Shown: positions 9,178 through 21,103 of the stretch, one piece after another
How positions within the stretch are numbered: position 1 is the first letter of the stretch
How the letters are laid out: each line of letters starts with the position of its first letter
DNA from: Pasteuria penetrans
GTDB taxonomy: Bacteria; Bacillota; Bacilli; Thermoactinomycetales; Thermoactinomycetaceae
Assembly (NCBI RefSeq): GCF_900538055.1
Contig: NZ_UZAC03000001.1
Location: 992,001 to 1,056,000 of the forward strand
Direction: 5' to 3'
DNA: 64,000 nt
The notes under the pieces: model-generated
Told to the model about the DNA's origin: nothing
Databases searched by the model: none
What the model saw: the letters and a program-made list of their open reading frames with translations, nothing else
Translations under genes and position numbers: made by a program

Positions 9178-9300
9178 CCGTGCAATTTCTTGTGGGGAAT
9201 GTCCTATCTATGAATCTAGTCTCATCTTTTGGTAAAGCAATTGGATGACATAATAATATTTTTTTATGACACTGTTCCTGTTTTTGTATCCTCGGGGGAT
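9178..9300 (+). repeat. A-element repeat
   Basis: ACCGTGCAATTTCTTGTGGG, then GAATGTCCTATCTATGAATC and, further on, TTTATGACACTGTTCCTG. The block recurs at about 18925-19035 and 43413-43520 in the same orientation. The first and second copies are followed by IS1182-like debris. Confidence 0.6.
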
Positions 9301-9339
9301 ATTCCTTATGTTTATAAAGGTTCCCTTAATCACTAATTT

Positions 9340-9600
9340 ATTGTAAATTCAGAAAATAATGGGCCGAACAGAACGCTACCACTGCGGGATTTAGGGGTGT
9401 AATGGATCTTGGGATGGGCGAATACCCAGTCCGATGCTGGAAGGATCGTACCACATAGGTTACTCCAGGACTAGGCAGTGGGATTCTTGAGGAGGAATAC
9501 GGGATCTCCGTTCCGTGGGAAAACTCGTCGGATGGGGGGAGTTGCCCGGTGGAAAACCGTCGTGGCGCCTTAGACGGTTTTTCACCGAAAGGTGCTAGCT
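9340..9600 (+). pseudogene. Debris similar to the start of the IS1182-like element at 19.5 kb
   Basis: TTCAGAAAATAATGGGC, then the ACGCTACCACTGCGG stretch and CCCAGTCCGATGCTGG, resembles 19540-19690, where it precedes a degenerate IS1182-type transposase. No readable frame remains. Confidence 0.35.
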
Positions 9601-9639
9601 AGAAATCAAGGGTGTAGGCATCGTCCATACAACCCTGAC

Positions 9640-9905
9640 CTTGGGGCTAAAGACAAGTGTCCGTGCAACACAACCCTCCCGTGGTTCCCATGAGAGCCTA
9701 ACTCAGAGTCCTTCTCTCCCGTGCACCGGACCGAACGCCGCATGGAACGTAAGGGGTCGTCTTTTGTGACTCCCCCGACATATCAAGCCACACTTTGGTT
9801 TCGACATGACCGATCCACTCCCACCCATTGAACCCTCCAATCCCCACCGAACAGGGATTCTATCCCCGCCTTCTCCTAAAACCGCCCACCACCACCGCCT
9901 AATCC
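9640..9905 (-). mobile_element. Internal fragment of a group II intron, minus strand
   Basis: Matches 4100-4390 closely (for example CGGACCGAACGCCGCATGG and CCCCCGACATATCAAGCC on the plus strand). Neither the GTGTG 5' end nor domain V is present. Confidence 0.6.
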
Positions 9906-9994
9906 ATTTTTAAAATCCAGAATTAGGCAAAAGTCCCTGATGATATTCCGAGCCCGAAGTTTGGCCAAAATCCTCAAATACCTCAGCAGCTATC

Positions 9995-10918
9995 CTAATA
10001 AGCTATTATAATGAATAAAAAGAATGCCATAATCACCACCAGGAGAAAGAACAGTTTTCTAAATATATTTACCTGCAAAAACCAATATAAAGGAAGGGGA
10101 ACAAAAGAATCCCAAAGTTCATCATACCAACCCATATTTCGTTCAGATTCTAATAAGGAGGGTTTTTTTCCAAGTATCATATGCAACCAACAAGGGAAAA
10201 CAAAGAAAGGACCTATGAAATCTATAAAATTTACTAAAACTTTCTTGGAAAAAAGAAAAAGATGTGAGGACAAAGTGCTTCCGTAATGATTGTATGTATG
10301 GAGGGACATTATATACAAAATGGCAAAAGCTGAGGAAAATATGAATTCTGTTTTTAGAGAACACATACAGGCAACCCAATCCCATTCCTTTCTGCGCAAA
10401 CGTTGCTCACGCAATCTTTGCCATTGAATCACAACGCACCCACCTATGATTCCCGCTGTAAGAATCCAAACGGAAGAATAAACATATAAAAACAAGCCAA
10501 GGGAAGAGAGAAAACAGGTAACACCAAACAATGAAATGGAAAACCAACGTAACTTCGTCATGCTTTGCTGTTGAGCCAATAGAAAATACTTTTTCCTGCC
10601 AGAACGCAACCGAATGAAATGACTACCCACTTTTCTGCAATAGTCCTTAAACCCACCCCAACCATGCAAAGACAACCGTAACAACAAAAATAACCCACAA
10701 TACGTTAAGCTCTTTGTCAACGCTCCAACACACATTTCAGGAAATAAACCTATTTTGGATGAATCAACTGATGGTCTATAAAGTGCAGAGCAAAAAATTA
10801 ATACCGATTGAAAAATAAAAACAAGAAACCAAAACCTTACATTCGCATAAAAAAAATTATATCCTGCATATTCATCAGAAAAGCCCGAATCATTGGATCT
10901 ATGTTTCGATGAATGCAT
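9995..10918 (-). CDS. Multi-membrane-segment protein of the halocin-like cassette, copy 1
   Basis: About 307 residues with likely membrane segments near 27-46, 70-87, 123-145, 148-165, 190-208, 230-250 and 285-305. The start is ATG 10918 (MHSSKHRS), with GAGGGG ten bases upstream. It resembles the protein at 21104-22033 in length, topology and a few blocks, for example a RRKxxWxxAxMC stretch after the fourth segment and an MxxY motif before the last. Each lies about 400 bases downstream of a Cys-rich precursor gene on the same strand. I do not recognise a family. Immunity to, or export of, the neighbouring peptide is the natural guess. Confidence 0.65.
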   Translation of the reverse strand: MHSSKHRSNDSGFSDEYAGYNFFYANVRFWFLVFIFQSVLIFCSALYRPSVDSSKIGLFPEMCVGALTKSLTYCGLFLLLRLSLHGWGGFKDYCRKVGSHFIRLRSGRKKYFLLAQQQSMTKLRWFSISLFGVTCFLSSLGLFLYVYSSVWILTAGIIGGCVVIQWQRLREQRLRRKEWDWVACMCSLKTEFIFSSAFAILYIMSLHTYNHYGSTLSSHLFLFSKKVLVNFIDFIGPFFVFPCWLHMILGKKPSLLESERNMGWYDELWDSFVPLPLYWFLQVNIFRKLFFLLVVIMAFFLFIIIAY

Positions 10919-11324
10919 GCTACCCATACCCCTCAACCATAAAATAGTTTTTTTCTACATACTCTATCCTGAAAATAATTTATAATACTATATAAAATTT
11001 TATATTTATCCATATAACATACTATTTTTACTACCATTCACCCGTAGGATCTATGGACCAAGTCGGGAACTATGTGGTATTTTTCACCCTGTCTTTGCGA
11101 CCCAAACCCTTCCTCTTATCTGATCAAAAATCCCCTGTTGTACGGATCCTGACCGGTTCTCGAAACCATAGACCCCAGGTTCTGGCATCCCCAAAAAATT
11201 ATATCCAAAACAAACGGAACACCACAATGTCAAAAAAATAGTTGAAAAAACTAGTAAAAAACAAATAGTGACAAGGGAAACAACGATGGGAATAGTGACC
11301 GTATACTAAGTCATATTGCTTGCT
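10919..11324. other. Intergenic gap of copy 1 of the halocin-like cassette
   Basis: Very AT-rich near 10960-11040. No gene recognised in either strand. Its length (406 bases) nearly equals the 412-base gap of cassette copy 2. Confidence 0.5.
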
Positions 11325-12180
11325 TCAGTCGCACCAATAATCACACGCATCAGCCGAGGAAAGGTAACAACCAAAACCCAAGACAACCGCACAAATAGCA
11401 GAACACACACCCGCCGCAACGTTAGGACCCAATCGAAGACAATATTTTGCACATGTCTTTATACCGTTGACGGCCCTCCAAATAACGGGACCACCCCCAC
11501 AAACGAAATTCTTCACAGCCTGACACCTAGCACAGTGATCCCTTTTGAAACGTAGGGAAGAATCAGTATATCCTATTTCCATCGACGACACCCATGCCCC
11601 TGTTTTCATTGGGATCGATCCATTCAATTTCGCCATTTTCTTTAAGAACAATAATTCTATATTTACCATCAACGTAAGTATCAACCGCTGTTAAAAAACC
11701 AAATATGTCGGAAGAAAATTCCCTCGCATACCCGATTTTCCGCCCATCCCTATATACAGGGCGTACTTCCACAGTAAAAAATGGTTGTTTTATCTTCTCT
11801 TCCATTGCCTTTTTTACTGATTTCGGTGCAGAACTCCTTAGAGAAAAACGAATGACCTGGGCCTCACTCCCATCTTCACTAATTCTTATTCCCTGCTCAT
11901 CAAGAATATTTCTTAATTTCATAAAATGACTCCTCAAGTTGTCACTTGGTGGGTCATTTTGCAGGGGAATCTGTTCTATATTCAACCAATTCTGTGCCCT
12001 CTCAAAAATTTCCATCAAGTACTGGGAGCCCCCCATACAGGCTGAATCAGAGTTCATTTCCCCAACAGAGTCATTTACAAGGGATTCTTGGGCATGGTGG
12101 GGTCTACTAAGAGAACCCGTGGCTAAAGAAAAAACGCACAACCCCATTAATAACCGTCGATACACAACCTTGGAAATCAA
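11325..12180 (-). pseudogene. Halocin-C8-like bacteriocin precursor, copy 1, with a frameshift
   Basis: The first frame (11563-12180) encodes a signal peptide (KVVYRRLLMGLCVFSLATGS), then a pro-region of about 180 residues, and stops after DPNENRG. The second frame (11325-11684) continues with SSLRFKRDHCARCQ and a 71-residue tail with ten cysteines ending CDYWCD. A +1 shift near 11590-11610, around the homopolymers GAAAACAGGGGC, would join them. The first tail cysteines are spaced C-x2-C-x7-C, the same as in halocin C8, and that family also carries a large N-terminal pro/immunity part. The intact paralogue at 22446-23201 has the RFKRDxC junction in frame. The shift may be decay, a sequencing error or recoding. 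Start TTG 12180 follows AAGGGGATGAGCGAGC. Confidence 0.65.
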
Positions 12181-12352
12181 GCTCGCTCATCCCCTTCCAC
12201 TTAGAAAAGAATTCTTTCTGCCTGTTCTTAAAACCTCATGCAAACATATTCCTCAACAAAACCTTATTCAGTTTTTTAAAATCACTGTGCTCCAGATGAA
12301 AGGTACGTGTAGCTGTGTTTAGCCTAATCTAAATTTTACTTCAATTTCTTTA

Positions 12353-12541
12353 TCAACAACTTGACACACTATACAAAAAAATTAGTTTTTTAATCACGAT
12401 CGCAGAAGAACAATCTTCCTCCTCACAATTCTCGCAACCCAAACTGATACAGAACGAACCGCCCCTGATCCTAATCAAAACCAAATCGTTCATGTCAAAC
12501 TCAAGCGATCGCCCTGATCCTATCAAAACCAAATCATTCAT
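12353..12541 (-). CDS. Possible small Cys-rich peptide ORF with a duplicated leader segment
   Basis: 62 codons. A 49-base tandem repeat (12462-12560) duplicates the segment FDMNDLVLI. Next come RIRGGSF and a Cys-rich stretch, CISLGCENCEEEDC. Acidic and hydrophobic leader, Gly-Gly and a Cys/Ser core recall ribosomally made, modified peptides. However, I see no good ribosome-binding site before either ATG and no modification enzyme nearby. It lies just upstream of the halocin-like gene on the same strand. Weak call. Confidence 0.3.
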   Translation of the reverse strand: MNDLVLIGSGRSLEFDMNDLVLIRIRGGSFCISLGCENCEEEDCSSAIVIKKLIFLYSVSSC

Positions 12542-12560
12542 GTCAAACTCGGGCGATTAC
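12462..12560. repeat. 49-base tandem repeat, two copies
   Basis: CCCTGATCCT, then ATCAAAACCAAATC and TTCATGTCAAACTC, occurs twice in succession with a few differences. Confidence 0.8.
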
Positions 12561-12594
12561 GCAAAGTAGAACCAAGCCCCTCCTCCTAACAAGT

Positions 12595-12680
12595 GAGGGG
12601 AGAAGGCAACGCAAAGGGCGTATAGCATGAAAATCTTGTTCAGGAATTCACACCCCCAACGGGATGCTGCCAACGGGGGG
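12595..12680 (-). repeat. R-element copy
   Basis: Close to the copy at 1190-1275, including the GTGTGAATTCCTGAACAAG core and the CATCCCGTTG edge on the minus strand. Confidence 0.6.
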
Positions 12681-12745
12681 TTAAGCCACTTAACACCACC
12701 GGCTCGACACCTACAGTGCACTACTATTTTTATATTTCATACAAT

Positions 12746-12783
12746 AAATGAAAAACCTGCCCCTGCGAGGGTACAGGTTTTTA
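12746..12783 (-). terminator. Terminator after collagen-like gene 1
   Basis: On the minus strand AAACCTGTACCCT and AGGGGCAGGTTTTT pair around CGC, with a T-run, 43 bases after the stop codon at 12826. Confidence 0.8.
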
Positions 12784-12825
12784 CGCTTCGGAAGTCCTAC
12801 AAAAAAATTGAGACGGTTCCCAACT

Positions 12826-14309
<1,484 letters not shown>

Positions 14310-14310
<1 letters not shown>

Positions 14311-14570
14311 TAAATATTATGGCTATATTTTGTGATCGTGACCATGGTGGTGCAAGTTGTATCAAAAGATTGACCGTTGTTGTTCCTATGGAATTGAACA
14401 TTACCTCAGAGATTAATGATATTGTTCAAGTTTCCTTCGCCTGCATCACGGACGCAACACAGGACCGTGTTGCTTATGGGGAAATCAAATGGCGTCGTTA
14501 ACTAGCTCAGAACCAACCCAGTATCCAAGAATTTGATCACGTTAGCGTGGAAATTACATCTCAATGGAGT
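14310..14570 (-). pseudogene. Decayed C-terminal tail of a collagen-like gene
   Basis: On the minus strand, pieces such as QILGYWVGSELVND and [10 protein letters not shown]-like sequence match the tail of the collagen-like proteins at 14992 and 48587, with stops and shifts. The collagen part is gone. A second copy lies at 16485-16740. Confidence 0.6.
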
Positions 14571-14605
14571 ACAAAGGAGTACAAAGGAGTACAAAGGAGT
14601 ACAAA
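14566..14605. repeat. 10-base tandem repeat (GGAGTACAAA), four copies
   Basis: Four perfect units; the duplicated segment at about 16737 has only two, so copy number has changed since the duplication. Confidence 0.9.
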
Positions 14606-14670
14606 TAAATTAATTATTTTAATATATTTTATAAATTTATAATAGCAAGAGGAACTTCAGAAATCCCCTT

Positions 14671-14814
14671 GTCGAGTAGACCCGGCATTTCAGCCGAGTC
14701 CCTCACAGAACTGGACGTGATACTCTCGCATCATCCAGCTCTTCTCATCCCATCCCAATCTTCAGACCCTTTATTAGGTCATACTTCGATTATGGGGATA
14801 TTGCTCCAAGGGAT
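14671..14814 (-). mobile_element. Group II intron 3' fragment with canonical domain V, minus strand
   Basis: Domain V at 14708-14741 fits 34 bases exactly: GAGCTGGA pairs with TCCAGTTC (the G in AGC pairing with U as usual), TGATGC pairs with GTATCA, GAGA tetraloop, two-base CG bulge. Domain VI ends in CTACTCGAC at 14671. The sequence switches at about 14814 to a plus-strand intron fragment. Confidence 0.85.
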
Positions 14815-14980
14815 CGAAATCCGGATAGAACACAGCAGAGGAAGGTACAAAGAACGTGACACCAGACTGGGGTTCTGATGAATGGGCAAAATCCTATATG
14901 GGACCATAAGAGCCACATAATGCGAGAGTATTACGTGTGGTTCTGTGAGAGGGTTGGGTGAGATGCCAGCCCTACTCGAC
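14815..14980 (+). mobile_element. Group II intron 3' fragment with canonical domain V, plus strand
   Basis: Domain V at 14910-14943 (GAGCCACA with TGTGGTTC, TAATGC with GTATTA, GAGA loop, CG bulge), then domain VI ending CCTACTCGAC at 14980. This is a second subfamily, shared with the outermost intron ending at 40647. It starts GATCGAAATCCGG. Confidence 0.85.
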
Positions 14981-14991
14981 ATCTATACAAA

Positions 14992-16484
<1,493 letters not shown>

Positions 16485-16485
<1 letters not shown>

Positions 16486-16740
16486 AAATATTATGGCTAT
16501 ATTTTGTGATCGTGACCATGGTGGTGCAAGTTGTATCAAAAGATTGACCGGTGTTGTTTCTATGGAATTGAACATTACCTCAAAGATTAATGATATTGTC
16601 CAGGTTTCCTTCGCCTGTATCACGGACGCAATACAGGATCGTGTTGCTTATAGGGAAATCAAATGCGTCGTTCACTAGCTCAGAACCAACCCAGTACCCA
16701 AGAATTTGATCACGTTAGCGTGGAAATTACATCTCAATGG
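16485..16740 (-). pseudogene. Decayed C-terminal tail of a collagen-like gene (second copy)
   Basis: Duplicate of 14310-14570 with the same stops and a few extra differences, so the decay preceded the duplication. Confidence 0.6.
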
Positions 16741-16823
16741 AGTACAAAGGAGTACAAATAAATTAATTATTTTAATATATTTTATAAATTTATAATAGCA
16801 AGAGGAACTTCAGAAATCCCCTC

Positions 16824-17494
16824 GTCGAGTAGACCCGGCATTTCAGCCGAGTCCCTCACAGAACTGGACGTGATACTCTCGCATCATCATCCAGCTCTTC
16901 TCATCCCATCCCAATCTTCAGACCCTTTAGGTCCTACTTCGATTATAGGGATGTTGCTCCGAGGTTCCAGTGATCTCCTCTAGCGGATCTCCCACTAGAG
17001 TTTCATTTTACTGTCCTCCTCAGGATGAGTCAGCCCCTTCGCTCCACTTCCATTACAGAAGCTTCCTCACTACTATGAGCTGATCCGACTTCGTGCACGG
17101 AACCTCAGTTGTCCTCGGTCTTTCCATCTGGCAGCAGCCAGACGCCGTACGACGATCTCTCAAGTTCCGATCAAGAGCCTACATCGGGGGTTCATCCCGC
17201 CTATACACCGCATGCCACCTGGGCAGTAGATAGGTCATCCCCCACGGTTCATCCCGACGTTAGGACCCCACATCGGTTTTGACATGAACTAGCCTTTTCG
17301 ATGCGTCTTCGAACGGTTCGCTTTCGCTGATCTCCCCGATTCCCACCTGACAGGGTCATGCCCTGCCTTTTCCTAGATCGCTCACAACCAGGGCACTTTA
17401 CCCCAGCAGCACTAGGCAGTTTGTAACCTGCTACCTATCAGCCGGTTACGAGGGGCCGAGCAACCTTCATCTCTTGAACGACTTCTTGACACAC
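16824..17494 (-). mobile_element. ORF-less group II intron, complete length (671 nt)
   Basis: Runs on the minus strand from GTGTGTCAAGAAG (17494) to CTACTCGAC (16824). The 5' end fits the GUGYG consensus, and domain V and VI are present. Domain V carries three extra bases (GATGATGATGC instead of GATGATGC), so its stem may be impaired. There is no reverse transcriptase frame. It starts 28 bases after the stop codon of the collagen-like gene at 17522; the same 3' exon sequence borders the fragment at 14671. Confidence 0.85.
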
Positions 17495-17521
17495 AGTCCT
17501 CCGGCCACAACCTTTCACCCA

Positions 17522-18829
17522 TCAATTACCACTCGGTAATTCTATTACCACTACTTGGCGTCCAGCCAAAAATCCCTGATTGCGCGTAATTACTAGACTC
17601 AGTAAACTATCTCCCCCAGGTGGAGTTGGAATAAGGAAGGATCTTTCCAATTCTTGGTTAATAGGCGTACCCACATTAAAGGGTAGAAATACACCATTTA
17701 AGGTAGGATGAATTACACCCAAAACACCATTACTACCATTGGTAAATCCAACAATTACCTCATAAATTCTGTTTTGTGCTAGAGAAATAACAGTTGAACC
17801 AATAAAACTCCTAATATTTGGTCCATTTTGGTAAATTATATCGGTTATTGGGAGGGGCGAATCGAATGATATTATTTGGTAATATGCGGAACTAACCGCG
17901 CAGCAAGGTCCTGTGGCACCGGTTGTTCCTCGTATTCCTTGTATTCCTTGTATTCCTTGTATTCCTTGTATCCCCTGTATTCCCTGCGGTCCTTGTGGTC
18001 CTGTTGCTCCCGCTGGTCCCGCTGGTCCTGCCGCTCCTGCTGGACCTGCTGGACCTGCTGGACCCGCTGCTCCCGCTGGTCCCGCTGGTCCTGCCGCTCC
18101 TGCTGGACCTGCTGCCCCTGCTGGACCTGCTGCCCCCGCTGGACCTGCTGCCCCTGCTGCCCCTGCTGGACCTGCTGGACCTGCTGCCCCCGGTGTTCCC
18201 GCTGGACCTGCTGGACCTGCTGCCCCTGCTGCCCCCGGTGTTCCCGCTGGACCTGCTGGACCTGCTGCCCCTGCTGCCCCTGCTGCTCCCGCCGGTCCCG
18301 CTGCTCCTTGCGCTCCTGGTGTTCCCGCTGCCCCCGCCGGTCCCGCTGCTCCCGGTGTTCCTGGTGTCCCCGGTGCTCCTGGTGTCCCTGCTGGTCCTGC
18401 TGGTCCCGCTGCTCCCGGTGTTCCTGCCGGTCCCGCTGCTCCCGGTGTTCCTGCCGGTCCCGCTGCTCCCGGTGTTCCTGCCGGTCCCGCTGCTCCCGGT
18501 GTTCCTGCCGGTCCTTGTGGTCCCTGTAATCCCTGTGCCCCTGGTGTTCCCGCTGGTCCTTGTGGTCCTTGTGGTCCCTGTGGTCCTTGTGCTCCTGGTG
18601 TTCCCGCTGGTCCTTGTGGCCCCGGTGGTCCTGTTGGACCTGGGGGGCATACACATGTCGATCCCGCCGGTCCTGGTGGCCCCTGTGGTCCTGCCGGTCC
18701 CTGTGGTCCTTGTGGGCCCACTGGTCCTGGCGGTCCCGGAGGACACACACATGTTGGTCCCGTTGGACCTGTTGGTGCTGTTGGGCAGCATGAACAGCAT
18801 AGGCGGTGTAGTAATTCAAGGTTGGACAT
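17522..18829 (-). CDS. Collagen-like protein, MSN-head class
   Basis: 435 residues from ATG 18829 ([15 protein letters not shown]), preceded by GAGGTGG at nine bases. The head has a Cys cluster; two CVCPPG blocks interrupt the early repeats. G-X-Y triplets run to about residue 310, first [10 protein letters not shown]-like, then Ala-rich (GAAGPAG), then GIQGIQG. The tail of about 125 residues ([17 protein letters not shown] to [10 protein letters not shown]) is unlike the other tails here. The inverted paralogue at 37418-38749 has nearly the same head and 5' region. A surface fibre role is inferred from the family. Confidence 0.85.
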   Translation of the reverse strand: MSNLELLHRLCCSCCPTAPTGPTGPTCVCPPGPPGPVGPQGPQGPAGPQGPPGPAGSTCVCPPGPTGPPGPQGPAGTPGAQGPQGPQGPQGPAGTPGAQGLQGPQGPAGTPGAAGPAGTPGAAGPAGTPGAAGPAGTPGAAGPAGPAGTPGAPGTPGTPGAAGPAGAAGTPGAQGAAGPAGAAGAAGAAGPAGPAGTPGAAGAAGPAGPAGTPGAAGPAGPAGAAGAAGPAGAAGPAGAAGPAGAAGPAGPAGAAGPAGPAGPAGAAGPAGPAGATGPQGPQGIQGIQGIQGIQGIQGIRGTTGATGPCCAVSSAYYQIISFDSPLPITDIIYQNGPNIRSFIGSTVISLAQNRIYEVIVGFTNGSNGVLGVIHPTLNGVFLPFNVGTPINQELERSFLIPTPPGGDSLLSLVITRNQGFLAGRQVVVIELPSGN

Positions 18830-18869
18830 AGTCTCATACCACCTCAATCAGATAATATCCATAGTAGCT

Positions 18870-18895
18870 AACATTATAACGTTATGAAATTTCTA
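18870..18895 (-). promoter_or_regulatory. Conserved upstream element of the MSN-head collagen-like gene
   Basis: AATAGAAATTTCATAACG followed by TTATAATG is shared with 37351-37378 and, in part, with 40723-40742. CATAACGTTA resembles the -10 element of late mother-cell sigma-K promoters (CATANNNTA); the assignment is a guess. Confidence 0.3.
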
Positions 18896-18924
18896 TTTTG
18901 TTACGTTACTTAGTTGTGTTTTTT

Positions 18925-19035
18925 ATGGACCGTACAACTTCTTGCGGGGAATGCTTTATCTATGAATCTAGTTCCATTTTTTTGTTAAGAAATTTATAAA
19001 ATTATTATGACAATGTTCCTGTTTTGTATTCCCGG
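18925..19035 (+). repeat. A-element repeat
   Basis: GACCGTACAACTTCTTGCGG and TTATGACAATGTTCCTG; diverged copy of the block at 9178 and 43413. Confidence 0.6.
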
Positions 19036-19152
19036 ATGGATGTATCTTACTTACTATGAATTTTTAAAATTTTTAAAGGTGCCTGCGCGGAGAACGAACA
19101 TTGCGTAGCATAAGATCCATTCTGTTCATGGTAAGTACAAAAAAACAAAAAA

Positions 19153-19177
19153 TCCGTAATGTTATCAACATTACGGA
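19153..19177 (-). terminator. Hairpin with T-run on the minus strand
   Basis: TCCGTAATGTT and AACATTACGGA pair perfectly, followed on the minus strand by ATTTTTTG. The same hairpin is at 43654-43678. No gene directly upstream is recognised, so it belongs to the repeat unit. Confidence 0.6.
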
Positions 19178-19222
19178 CATGACGGAATGGTAGATATGGG
19201 TGAATTGGGGGGTAGAGCCATT

Positions 19223-19515
19223 GTCAAGTAGGGCTGGCATCTCGAACCAACCCCCTCATAAGATCTTGTACGCAATAATGTCTCCCAACATACAACTCTT
19301 TTCCTCACCCTATCCCAATCCCCAAACCATTTCGGTCCTATTTTTGATTAGGGGGGATGTTGCTTTGGGGTTTCAGTAATCCCCTCACATAAGTTTCCCC
19401 ACTAAGGTTATCGTTTTACCGTCCCTATCAGAATGAGTCAGCCCCTCTGTTCTACCTTCATTACGAGGTTTCATCGCTATTATGGTCTGATCCTACTTCG
19501 CACACAGAAACCCCA
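19223..19515 (-). mobile_element. Group II intron 3' half, minus strand, diverged
   Basis: Ends CCTACTTGAC with a domain V-like stretch (GTTGTATGTTGGGAGACA) upstream; the segment up to 19515 aligns with the 3' half of the complete introns. The 5' half is absent. Confidence 0.6.
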
Positions 19516-19639
19516 GTTATCCTTTGAGCGCATTTTTTAAAATTCAGAAAAAATAATGGACTGGGCAGAGCGTTACCACTGCGGTGTTTATGGGTGGAAT
19601 GGCGAAGATATTGAGATGGGGGATATCCGGTTGAACGGT

Positions 19640-20540
19640 TTTGGGTGGGCAACCAACCCGTTGATGGGAACCATATGAGGCAGTGGACTGCGTCTGAAAA
19701 TAGGGGGGTAAAGATGGAGGAGATGTACGGTAGGGGAGACAGGGGCGAAACAATCCCTTGGACCACCGCCCGGTATTCCCCAACAGGTTTCCCTATGGAT
19801 AGGGTTGTCGAGGCCCGTGATGAGGAGAAGGAATTGAGTATGATCATCTACGTAAATACCCAGAAGGCACTTCATTCCGATAAGGATTTTGGGATCGATT
19901 ATAGATCCAACCACGCGCCAGAGGACGATAAGACCTTGTATTTCGACGGAGGGTACAACTGTCACGAGGTAAGGGAAGCGGCTAAGAAACGTACGATCGA
20001 TATACACCCAACCGATATGATGGGAAGAAAGGAGAATCCCAGTAAAAAAAGGGTAAGTGGGTTCAAGAGAGGAAAGGATGGAACGATCGATCGGTGCCCC
20101 TGGTGGCAAGACCCCCGACTCCACCACCACGTACCAACCCGGAGAGAAGGACAAGGGTAAGATGGTGGCCCACTTCCATGAGGAGACCTGCAAGGGATGT
20201 AAATTTGTCGAACAATAATGTGCTGCTAAACCTCTAAAGAGAGGAGGGAGGATCCTGCGCACTACGGATCAGTCCTATTCAACGGCGAAACAACGGGACA
20301 AAATAGAGCAACCAGGGTATAAAGAAGAGGGCAATCGTTGTGCGGCTGTGGAGGGGGTTTGTTCTTCTATAAAGAATCGTTTTCAGGCTGCCAAGATGAA
20401 GGTGCGCGGTAAGATGAGGGTGGGCACGGGCTATGATGGCAAAGGGGTCGGCTTATCATTGAATTCAGGTCGTTCGTTATCTTCAGAAGAAGATCAGGGA
20501 AAGGAGGATAAGATCACCCATAACTACATAGAATTAAATA
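19640..20540 (+). pseudogene. Degenerate IS1182-like transposase
   Basis: Pieces in two frames read DYRSNHAPEDDKTLYFDGGY, then REAAKKRTIDIHPTDM, VSGFKRGKDG and, after a shift at about 20155, HFHEETCKGCKFVEQ. A stop follows, then CAAKPLKRGGRILRTT and AAVEGVCSSIKNRFQ. DGGY with the later CxxC cluster and the EGVxSxxK helix is the layout of the C-terminal half of IS1182-type DDE transposases. The N-terminal half is missing. Inactive. Confidence 0.6.
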
Positions 20541-20712
20541 TATGATAAAATTTAAATAAAAAATAAAATTCGACTTTATGTCGGCTTCTTTAGTATGCGC
20601 AAAAGGGACGAGATAGGAACCAAATTTTCAGGTGCACTCCCCCAGAAAAGGGTACCTTTCAACTCCAAAGCACGTACGCCTGAAATATCCGAACAGACTG
20701 TTTTTATATTCA

Positions 20713-21036
20713 TTAACAATATAAACATTTTCTAAACATATAATTTAATTTATAAAATATTTTAATGAGTCTGATACCTTTTTCAGCAGGGGCACCATTG
20801 ATAATAAATTGATCATGTATACCCAAAAAATACCGGCCGATCCCTTCCCTATTCATAAAATCCCGAACTAGCCCCGATTCCCCCACACAGATGAATGGGC
20901 AGGTGCTGTTCCAAGAGCATCCTACAGAAAAACTGGGACGGCCCCCCAAGATACGAACGCCTTTGTATCGTACCAGTACAAGGTGGAATATAACCTTAAT
21001 TTTTAGGATTCGCTTCTCTAGAATAGTTCTTCTCAT
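20713..21036 (-). CDS. Unrecognised 107-codon frame
   Basis: Follows the membrane protein at 21104-22033 after 67 bases on the same strand. It contains several Cys and no signal peptide or clear domain. Weak coding evidence; it may be chance or decayed sequence. Confidence 0.2.
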   Translation of the reverse strand: MRRTILEKRILKIKVIFHLVLVRYKGVRILGGRPSFSVGCSWNSTCPFICVGESGLVRDFMNREGIGRYFLGIHDQFIINGAPAEKGIRLIKIFYKLNYMFRKCLYC

Positions 21037-21103
21037 CCCCCGATCGTGAGAATCCGGGGACCCGGAAAAACAATGTATCCGTTGTACTGGGGACCGATTG
21101 CAA

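Larger units (their letters stand above)
7795..9180. repeat. Right arm of the palindromic duplication
   Basis: Inverted counterpart of 5590-6770 with the same gene order read outward: peptide B, linker, peptide A, tail hairpin. No CPBP gene follows on this side; instead the A-element repeat and IS debris start at about 9178. Confidence 0.8.

Noticed and set aside
17872-18887. Long open frames in several frames and both strands over the collagen-like genes
   Set aside because: They are shadows of the GC-rich G-X-Y repeats; only the frame with head, triplets and globular tail has a ribosome-binding site and family features. The same holds at 37416-38352 and 48547-49605.
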